From positions 1 to 14,754 of the forward strand of contig JALOMK010000016.1 of the NCBI GenBank assembly GCA_025455505.1: a stretch of DNA of 14,754 bases, read 5' to 3'. This document shows positions 1-5,891 of the stretch, one piece after another. Every line of letters starts with the position of its first letter. Within the stretch, counting starts at the first letter, position 1. The DNA comes from Bacteroidales bacterium (GTDB taxonomy: Bacteria > Bacteroidota > Bacteroidia > Bacteroidales > VadinHA17). A program made the position numbers and the translations under genes. The notes under the pieces were generated by a model. The model worked only from the letters and a program-made list of their open reading frames with translations. It searched no databases and was not told the DNA's origin.

Positions 1-2323
1 CCTCTCCCAGGTCGTTGAAGTAATCGCTGTAGCCGGCAACCCTTACAATCAGATCGCGGTACAATTCGGGATGCTTCTGCGCATCCCTGAGGGTATCGGC
101 GTCAACAACATTGAACTGGATGTGGTGTCCGTCGAGGCTGAAATAACTCCTTATAAGGGCAGTGAGGCAGTTATAACTCTCCTCATCTTCAAAGAAAGAC
201 GGCGAGAACTTCTGGTTCAGGAGAGTACCGCCTGTACGGAGGTGATCGATCTTTGATGCGGAGCGTATGACTGAAGTCGGGCCCTGCCTGTCTGCTCCCT
301 GGCTCGGCGAAATGCCTTCGGAAAGAGGTTTCCCGGCATGTCTTCCGTCGGGAGTGGCACCTGTGACACTTCCGAAATAAACATGACAGGTTGTCGGAAG
401 CATGTTAATCCTGTGAACCCCTCCCCTCGAATTGCTGCGTCCGTTTACAGAATCATAGTAAATTTCAAAGACGTCAACGGCCTGCTGGTCAGCATAGTCG
501 TCGTCGTTCCCGAACTTGGGAGTGTCGTAAACAAGCTTGTGACGTATTTCTTCATACCCGCTGAAATCAGCATCCATCGCTTTACTCAGTTCTCCCCAGC
601 CAAGCCTCTTTGTGTCATATACATTGTACTTCAGCGAAGTGAGCATGTCTGTTATACTGCCGAGGCCCACTCCCTGGATATATGTTGTGTTATATCTTGC
701 CCCCCCGGCATTGTAATCGGTGCCCCTGGCTATGCAGTCTTCGACAAGAAGGGAAAGAAAGGGTACGGGAAGCCATTTTGCAAATGTCTTTTCAATCACG
801 TTGTTACCTCTGATCTTTATATCTGCAACATACCTGACCTGTCTGCCGAAAGCATTTACCAGATCACCGAAGGTCCTGAAGTCCTCGGCAAAACCCGTTT
901 CGAGTCCCACCTGAACGCCTGTTCTCCTGTCGAATCCATTGTTAAGAGTTAGTTCCAGTATCTTCGGAAGGTTAAAGTAGCCTGCCAGCCAGTAGGCTTC
1001 CGTACCGAAGGCGCCAGTTTCGACACAGCCCGATGCACCGCCGTTCCTTGCGTCTTCAATACTCTTGCCCTGCCTGAGAAGCTCCTGTATGATTGCCTCT
1101 GTATTGAAGCAGGAAGGCTGACCGAAGCCGGTACGGATTATGTCGAGGGCCTTGTGGATGAACAGGTCGGGATTCTTCCTGCTTATCTGGACCATTGAAC
1201 TTGGCTGCAGCAGACGCATTTCCCTTATAACATCAAGGAGAATGTACGACATTTCATTCACTGCATCGGTGCCATCGGGCCTGACTCCTCCCAGGTTGAT
1301 CAGGCAAAAATCCGTGTAGGTATTGCTCTCGCTGGCAGTGACTCCCATTTTCGGAGGTGAAGGATGATTATTGAACTTAACCCAGAAACATCCGAGAAGA
1401 TCATGCAGGAGGCCTTCTGAGAGAGTCCCTTCATCCTTTTCTTTTTTATAAACATGGTAGAGGTGCTGATCGAGCCTGCCGGGATTGAAGGAATCCCAGG
1501 GATTAAGTTCCGTGATTACTCCCAGGTGAATGAACCAGTAATGCTGCAGCATCTCATGAACTGTCTGCGGTGCATTGGCAGGCACTCTCCTGCACACCGA
1601 TGCCATTGTCCTGAGCTCGGCTGCCCGGGCTGCATTTTTCTCAAGCACAGCAAGCCGCTCGAGTTCGCCGGCATGCCTTCCGGCATACATTATGATTGCA
1701 TCACAGGCAATGTCCATTGCCTTAAGCTCCTCGGACTTATCGAGGGCGTCGGGATCATTGAAATAATCAAGTTCAGCCAGTCGCTGTGAAATTTCCTTTT
1801 TAAGGTCCAGGAAGCCTGTCCTGAACATCCTGTAGCCAAGTACCGTATGTCCGGGAGCACGCTGCTCCTGGAATTCGGTAAACAGCCCCGCCTTGTAAGC
1901 CCTGTGCCATTCCGGCGTCATGAGGCCCATTATCCTGTCGCGGTTGCTCTTTCCCTTCCAGTATGGAATCACTTCCTCGCTATAGATCTTTCTTACTTCA
2001 TCGTCGACCCTGAAATAAACTTTTTCCCTGCTGTTAAGTATTTCGAGGTCATCAAGGCTGTGCAGGCTGATCTCCGGATAAGTGGGTGTTGCCTTTGGGG
2101 CGGGCCCCCTTTCACCCACTATCAGTTCACCGTCGCCGATGTACAGGCTCTTGTTGAGAAGCAGGTATTCAAGCGCCCTGGCTCTCTTTACTGGTGCTGA
2201 CAGCTCCCGGGCCTCATCGCTCTTATAAAACCTTGTCATCAGGAGCGCTCTTTCAGCGCTTAACCTTTCTTCAGTCTCGAGGCTCAGCTCCCTGAGCTTT
2301 TTAACTCTTTCAGAAATAATCAT
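1..2323 (-). CDS. hypD: trans-4-hydroxy-L-proline dehydratase, glycyl radical enzyme (3' end cut by window)
   Basis: This glycyl radical enzyme of the pyruvate formate-lyase fold removes water from trans-4-hydroxy-L-proline to give pyrroline-5-carboxylate, which is then normally reduced to proline. About 774 codons are visible from ATG 2323-2321; family members are near 790 residues, so only the extreme C-terminus is missing. The thiyl cysteine lies in SGCVETG (Cys433, bases 1025-1027) and the radical glycine in RVAGYSDYF (Gly764, bases 32-34). Residues described around the hydroxyproline pocket of the Clostridioides difficile enzyme are conserved with a one-residue offset: Ser333, Asp338, Phe339, Glu435, the two Tyr in EAYWLAGY, the Asp in WDSFNPGR, the His in RAPGHTV and the Thr in MLPTTCH. 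These separate it from glycerol, choline and formate-lyase subtypes. It follows its activase by 69 nt with no terminator between. No pyrroline-5-carboxylate reductase gene is in the window. It is unrelated to the hydrogenase maturation protein also called HypD. Confidence 0.95.
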   Translation of the reverse strand, partial: MIISERVKKLRELSLETEERLSAERALLMTRFYKSDEARELSAPVKRARALEYLLLNKSLYIGDGELIVGERGPAPKATPTYPEISLHSLDDLEILNSREKVYFRVDDEVRKIYSEEVIPYWKGKSNRDRIMGLMTPEWHRAYKAGLFTEFQEQRAPGHTVLGYRMFRTGFLDLKKEISQRLAELDYFNDPDALDKSEELKAMDIACDAIIMYAGRHAGELERLAVLEKNAARAAELRTMASVCRRVPANAPQTVHEMLQHYWFIHLGVITELNPWDSFNPGRLDQHLYHVYKKEKDEGTLSEGLLHDLLGCFWVKFNNHPSPPKMGVTASESNTYTDFCLINLGGVRPDGTDAVNEMSYILLDVIREMRLLQPSSMVQISRKNPDLFIHKALDIIRTGFGQPSCFNTEAIIQELLRQGKSIEDARNGGASGCVETGAFGTEAYWLAGYFNLPKILELTLNNGFDRRTGVQVGLETGFAEDFRTFGDLVNAFGRQVRYVADIKIRGNNVIEKTFAKWLPVPFLSLLVEDCIARGTDYNAGGARYNTTYIQGVGLGSITDMLTSLKYNVYDTKRLGWGELSKAMDADFSGYEEIRHKLVYDTPKFGNDDDYADQQAVDVFEIYYDSVNGRSNSRGGVHRINMLPTTCHVYFGSVTGATPDGRHAGKPLSEGISPSQGADRQGPTSVIRSASKIDHLRTGGTLLNQKFSPSFFEDEESYNCLTALIRSYFSLDGHHIQFNVVDADTLRDAQKHPELYRDLIVRVAGYSDYFNDLGE

Positions 2324-2392
2324 GAATCGTGTATTTGGTTTTTTCAAAATATTAATAGCTGTACAAACCCTTTTACAATCTTCCTTAGTTTT

Positions 2393-3190
2393 CTAACCAC
2401 CTATTTTAACCCTGCAGCCTGAATCCTGCATGAAATGCCTGATCTCCTTCATTCTTTCCGGGGAAGGCTTCACGAGATCTCCCATCCTGTACTGCAGATT
2501 GAATTTTTTATATTTAGCCGAACCTGTCCGGTGAAACGGAAGAAGGTTTATTCTCGTTATATTTCCGCGTGAGGAGGCAATGTAGTCCCTCAGCCGCCCG
2601 AGATGGTCCTGGTCGTCATTATAACCTGGGATTACCGGTATCCTGACATAAATCTCCTTTCCGCTGCGGGCAAGCATGTCAAGGTTTTCAAGGATCAGCC
2701 GGTTCGACACTCCGGTGTACTGTATATGTTTTTCATCATCGAGGTGTTTCAGATCGAACAGGAACATGGAGGTGTAGGGCATTATCCTGAGAAAATCATC
2801 TGACCTGGCGTAACCCGATGTATCGACAGCAGTGTGGTACCCGTTCTCGCGTAAAAGTTTCATCGCTTCCTCAAGGAAAGCGGCCTGCATGAGGGGTTCT
2901 CCTCCTGAAAAGGTGACGCCTCCGCCTGACTGGGTCATGAATACCCTTTCGCGCTCTGCAATTTCGAGCAGATCCCGGGAACTGTAATATATTCCAACAG
3001 TCTCAGTGGCAGAAAATTCCTTTTCGCCAAGCTTGTTATGATTTTCAACTGATTCGATGAAAGGGGAAATGCCTTCAGGATTATGGCACCACATGCAGCG
3101 GAGAGGACATCCCTTCATGAAGAATGTCACCCTTATCCCGGGTCCGTCATGCACTGAATATCGCTTTATACTGAAAATGAGCCCTTTCAT
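2393..3190 (-). CDS. glycyl-radical enzyme activating protein (radical SAM), likely HypD activase
   Basis: This radical-SAM enzyme uses a [4Fe-4S] cluster and S-adenosylmethionine to make the glycyl radical on the neighbouring dehydratase. The cluster motif CPLRCMWC is at Cys28, Cys32 and Cys35, after the family signature SVHDGPGIR; the SAM-binding GGE motif (TFSGGEPL) and the strand YVRIPVIPGYND follow. It is 265 residues long from the chosen start. That start is ATG 3190-3188 (MKGLIFSIKRYS), because family homology begins there; an upstream in-frame Met at 3229 would add 13 unrelated hydrophobic residues. No strong Shine-Dalgarno sequence precedes it. There is no cysteine-rich ferredoxin-like insert between the CX3CX2C motif and GGE, so only one cluster is predicted, as in pyruvate formate-lyase activase. 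It is the first gene of a minus-strand unit with hypD, and that adjacency is the basis for naming its substrate. Confidence 0.92.
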   Translation of the reverse strand: MKGLIFSIKRYSVHDGPGIRVTFFMKGCPLRCMWCHNPEGISPFIESVENHNKLGEKEFSATETVGIYYSSRDLLEIAERERVFMTQSGGGVTFSGGEPLMQAAFLEEAMKLLRENGYHTAVDTSGYARSDDFLRIMPYTSMFLFDLKHLDDEKHIQYTGVSNRLILENLDMLARSGKEIYVRIPVIPGYNDDQDHLGRLRDYIASSRGNITRINLLPFHRTGSAKYKKFNLQYRMGDLVKPSPERMKEIRHFMQDSGCRVKIGG

Positions 3191-3448
3191 CAGAACTTCG
3201 CAAATAATAAAAAATAAGTGGAGAAACAAGATACTTTCGGGGGATTAAGCCCTGGATATGCCGATATAGAACATCAGGCAATTATAGAGACGCCTGCCGA
3301 GTCGCCTCATCATGAATGAATGTCTTAGCCTGTCAAGCATTTGCAAAAATTAATGCTGCAATGTATTAAAAAAATCCGATTGTCCGGCACCCGGGGGATT
3401 AATTCTTTAAGAGCCGTCATGGTACTTGTAATCATGCCATTAAGAATT

Positions 3449-3476
3449 TTAACAAATGATTAACATAACATTAACT
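3449..3476 (+). repeat. three TTAACA-like direct repeats with 11-bp period (candidate response-regulator box)
   Basis: TTAACA (3449-3454), TTAACA (3460-3465) and TTAACT (3471-3476) recur at exactly 11-bp spacing with 5-bp spacers, putting all three on one face of the helix. Tandem TTAACA-type repeats on an 11-bp period are the pattern bound by PhoP/PhoB and other OmpR-family regulators in other bacteria. The array ends 15 bp before a TTGGCA hexamer, which suits an activator site. The binding protein is not identified, and AT-rich chance similarity cannot be excluded. Confidence 0.45.
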
Positions 3477-3491
3477 TCCCGGGGTGCAACA

Positions 3492-3521
3492 TTGGCATTA
3501 TTTATGCGTCTATTCTATGTA
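3492..3521 (+). promoter_or_regulatory. candidate promoter, TTGGCA-N18-TATGTA
   Basis: TTGGCA (3492-3497) and TATGTA (3516-3521) resemble a primary-sigma promoter with an 18-bp spacer. TTG is also the core of the Bacteroidota -33 element, but no good TAnnTTTG is present. It would start transcription near 3527-3530, immediately before the structured stretch that ends in the terminator at 3664-3692, and it lies just downstream of the TTAACA array. Confidence 0.35.
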
Positions 3522-3527
3522 AACAAA

Positions 3528-3692
3528 CTTTAAAAAAACCTGTCAGGATAAAGCTCCTGCAGGTTATAAAGGCAGGCATGAAAAGAAATTTTTAACGATT
3601 TTTTTACTTCTCTAAGGACGCCGTTCGGCGAATTCTACGATCAGGTTTAGGTAAATCGAAGGCAAGGCACCTCCCCGGTGCCTTCTTCTTTT
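3528..3692 (+). ncRNA. candidate structured small RNA or 5' leader, unknown family
   Basis: This protein-free stretch has several base-pairing elements. AACCTG-t-CAGG (3537-3547) pairs with CCTGCAGGTT (3556-3565) as a 10-bp stem with one bulged T and an 8-nt loop. CGCC (3619-3622) and GGCG (3627-3630) close a tetraloop. CGAT (3638-3641) pairs with ATCG (3655-3658), and the loop between carries CAGGTTT (3642-3648), which is complementary to AAACCTG (3536-3542) and so competes with the first stem or forms a pseudoknot. The stretch ends in an intrinsic terminator. From a start near 3528 the transcript would be about 165 nt. It does not match the SRP, tmRNA or c-di-GMP riboswitch motifs I know. 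It could be a free small RNA or an attenuating leader of the M3 peptidase gene, which starts 82 nt after the terminator. Confidence 0.4.
3664..3692 (+). terminator. intrinsic terminator ending the 3528-3692 stretch
   Basis: AAGGCACC (3664-3671) and GGTGCCTT (3677-3684) form a perfect 8-bp stem with a TCCCC loop, followed by CTTCTTTT. On the plus strand no protein gene lies upstream in this intergenic region, so it implies a transcript starting in the region. It lies 82 nt before the M3 peptidase start. Confidence 0.7.
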
Positions 3693-3695
3693 GTA

Positions 3696-3710
3696 TTTGT
3701 CACTGACAAA
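3696..3710. promoter_or_regulatory. perfect 15-bp palindrome, candidate operator of the M3 peptidase-kinase unit
   Basis: TTTGTCA (3696-3702) and TGACAAA (3704-3710) are perfect inverted repeats around one central C. They lie 64 bp upstream of the M3 peptidase ATG. A near-consensus -7 element, TAAAATTTG (3727-3735, one base too long for TAnnTTTG), lies 16 bp downstream, so a bound dimer would sit near the -33 region. The arms differ from the GTAAC half-sites at 10369-10386, so a different regulator is likely. Identity is unknown. Confidence 0.35.
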
Positions 3711-3773
3711 ATGTTCCGGCAAGACATAAAATTTGTAATTTCGGCACATTATGACCTGAAAAAACACATAACC

Positions 3774-5882
3774 ATGAAAAAAACCTTTTACCTGATGCTT
3801 TCAGCACTATTTATCCTTGCAGGCTGCAGTAAAGAGCCACGTAATGAAAATCCCTTCCTAAATGCCAGTTATGACACGCCTTTCGAAGTTCCTCCTTTTG
3901 AGAAGATAAAGGCTGAACACTTCATGCCGGCCTATCTTAAGGGCATGGAGGAACAGAGGGCCGAAATAAAGGCTATAATCACTGAGAAGGATGACCCTAC
4001 TTTTAAAAATACAATAAAAGCCCTCGAATACAGCGGTCAGCTTCTCACTAAAGTGGCCAGAGTGTTCGGATCGCTGAACTCTGCAAACACAAATGACACA
4101 CTTCAGAAGATCAACAGGGACCTGTCGCCGCAGCTTTCGAAGCACCGCGACGATATAAACCTCAATGACAGCCTGTTCCAGCGAGTAAAGTCAGTATGGG
4201 ACAACAAGGAAAAGTTCAGGTTGACAGCAGAGGAAAAGAAAGTCCTTGAAGACACATATAAAGGCTTCGTCAGGAGCGGTGCGGCCCTGTCAGCGGAGGA
4301 CAAGGAGAAGCTGAGGAAGATAAACGAGGAGCTTGCACTGCTATCTGTAAAATTCGGAGAGAATATGCTGGCTGAGACTAACGGTTACAGGCTGGAAATA
4401 GAAAACAGGGCTGATCTTTCAGGTCTGCCGGAAAGCGTTATTTCGCAGGCCGAGGCAATGGCAAAAAGTCTTAAGATGGAAGGCAAGTGGGTTTTCACCC
4501 TCCAGGTGCCAAGCATGACGCCCTTCCTTCAGTATTCCGACAGAAGGGATCTCAGGGAAAAACTGTTCACAGGTTATTTCATGAGGGGCGACAACGACAA
4601 CGACAGGGACAATAAGGCTATAATAGCCAGGATAACAAATCTCAGGGTTGAAAGGTCCAGGCTCCTTGGCTATGAAAGTTATGCTGATTTCGCACTGGAG
4701 CGCAATATGGCAAAAACTCCGGAAAAGGTATTTGAATTCCTCAGCCAGGTGTGGAATGCAGCAACACCGGTTGCAAAAGCCGAAGCTGCCGCTCAGCAGG
4801 CGATAATTGACAGTGAAGGCGGGAAATTCAGGCTTGAACCATGGGACTGGTGGTACTATACGGAGAAGATCAAAAGGGAAAAATACAATATCAGCGATGA
4901 GGTGACAAGGCCTTACTTCATGATAGACAACGTCATGGATGGCATGTTCTATGTTGCCAACCGCCTCTACGGGCTGGAATTCACAAAAAGAAGCGACATT
5001 CCGAAATACCACCCCGACGTGAATACTTTCGAGGTTAAGCGCGACGGGAAACATGTCGGAATCCTGATGATCGACAACTATCCCAGGCCATCCAAGAGAG
5101 GCGGAGCATGGTGCGGTGCATTCCGCGGACAGAGCCGTGACATAAAGGGGAAAATGATAACACCTGTGGTTACAATGGTCACCAACTCAACGCCACCCAC
5201 TGCAGACAAGCCCGCGCTGCTTACAGCCGATGAGGCTTCCACACTCTTCCATGAGTTCGGGCATGCCCTGCATCAGCTTCTCTCAAATTCAACTTACCCG
5301 GGTGTATCCGGAACCTCCGTACCTCGCGATTTCGTTGAACTTCCTTCGCAGATAATGGAACACTGGGTACTTGAACCGGAAGTGCTCAAGGTATACGCGA
5401 AGCATTACCAGACAGGGGAAGTGATACCTGCCGAAATTGTTGAGAAGCTTGAGAAGGCAGGCAAGTTCAATACTGGCTTTATAACAGTTGAATACCTTGC
5501 CGCCGCACTGCTCGACATGGAATACCATGCCCTCACACAGCCGGCAGACATAGATATCAGGGAGTTCGAGAAAAAGGCAATGGAAAAGTATGGCCTTATC
5601 CCGGAGATAAAACCCCGGTACAGGTCAACTTACTTCAACCATATCTGGGCTTCGGGGTATTCAGCAGGATATTATAGCTACATCTGGTGTGAGATACTCG
5701 ATGCAGATGCTTTTAAGGCCTTCAAGGAGACAGGCGACATTTTCAACAGGGAAGTAGCCTCGCGGTTCGAGAATGAGATCCTTTCAAAGGGAGGAACACG
5801 TGATCCTCTCGAAATGTACATAGCGTTCAGAGGCAAGGAACCCGGGATTGACGCACTGCTTGAAAACAGGGGTCTGAAATAA
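3774..5882 (+). CDS. M3 family zinc metallopeptidase (Dcp/oligopeptidase type), lipoprotein
   Basis: This zinc peptidase of the M3 (thimet oligopeptidase/peptidyl-dipeptidase Dcp) family cleaves short peptides. It starts with a lipoprotein signal, MKKTFYLMLSALFILAGC, with lipobox LAGC and lipidated Cys18, so it is exported and membrane-anchored. The catalytic motif HEFGH is at His493, Glu494 and His497, and the third zinc ligand is Glu522 in FVELPSQ, the M3 spacing. The C-terminal HIWASGYSAGYYSY segment supplies the His and Tyr residues that M3 enzymes use to bind substrate. The protein is 702 residues, near the Dcp length. ATG 3774 was chosen because it gives the lipoprotein signal; a longer frame from GTG 3678 would begin inside the terminator. 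It is followed 9 nt later by a sensor kinase. Family assignment is secure; whether it removes dipeptides or acts as an endo-oligopeptidase is not decidable from sequence. Confidence 0.95.
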   Translation: MKKTFYLMLSALFILAGCSKEPRNENPFLNASYDTPFEVPPFEKIKAEHFMPAYLKGMEEQRAEIKAIITEKDDPTFKNTIKALEYSGQLLTKVARVFGSLNSANTNDTLQKINRDLSPQLSKHRDDINLNDSLFQRVKSVWDNKEKFRLTAEEKKVLEDTYKGFVRSGAALSAEDKEKLRKINEELALLSVKFGENMLAETNGYRLEIENRADLSGLPESVISQAEAMAKSLKMEGKWVFTLQVPSMTPFLQYSDRRDLREKLFTGYFMRGDNDNDRDNKAIIARITNLRVERSRLLGYESYADFALERNMAKTPEKVFEFLSQVWNAATPVAKAEAAAQQAIIDSEGGKFRLEPWDWWYYTEKIKREKYNISDEVTRPYFMIDNVMDGMFYVANRLYGLEFTKRSDIPKYHPDVNTFEVKRDGKHVGILMIDNYPRPSKRGGAWCGAFRGQSRDIKGKMITPVVTMVTNSTPPTADKPALLTADEASTLFHEFGHALHQLLSNSTYPGVSGTSVPRDFVELPSQIMEHWVLEPEVLKVYAKHYQTGEVIPAEIVEKLEKAGKFNTGFITVEYLAAALLDMEYHALTQPADIDIREFEKKAMEKYGLIPEIKPRYRSTYFNHIWASGYSAGYYSYIWCEILDADAFKAFKETGDIFNREVASRFENEILSKGGTRDPLEMYIAFRGKEPGIDALLENRGLK

Positions 5883-5891
5883 TAAGGCAAA

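Noticed and set aside
338..952. 204-codon plus-strand frame
   Set aside because: It lies opposite hypD, whose minus-strand frame carries clear family motifs throughout; this is a shadow.
3191..3229. Upstream in-frame Met extending the radical-SAM activase by 13 residues
   Set aside because: The extension is unrelated to the family N-terminus, which begins at MKGLIFSIKRYSVHDGPG; ATG 3190 is preferred.
3337..3361. Overlapping inverted repeats GCATT/AATGC and TTGCA/TGCAA as an operator of the activase-hypD unit
   Set aside because: The arms are short (5 bp) with long AT-rich spacers, which is expected by chance in this sequence.
3366..3390. CCGG-containing repeat with a T7 run on the minus strand as a terminator
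   Set aside because: The stem is only 3-4 bp and no gene ends there.
3532..3565. Minus-strand terminator: the 3537-3565 hairpin followed by T residues when read on the minus strand
   Set aside because: The structure is good, but no minus-strand gene lies upstream to be terminated; it was treated as part of the plus-strand RNA candidate. Blocking read-through toward the activase gene remains possible.
3578..3595. Five-codon ORF MKRNF in the structured stretch as a leader peptide
   Set aside because: It is too short to judge, with no run of regulatory codons and no link to an amino-acid operon.
3678..3773. GTG 3678 as the start of the M3 peptidase
   Set aside because: It lies inside a terminator hairpin and would bury the lipoprotein signal peptide, which starts at ATG 3774.
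4419..5054. 211-codon minus-strand frame
   Set aside because: It is antisense to the M3 peptidase and has no domain or start signal of its own.
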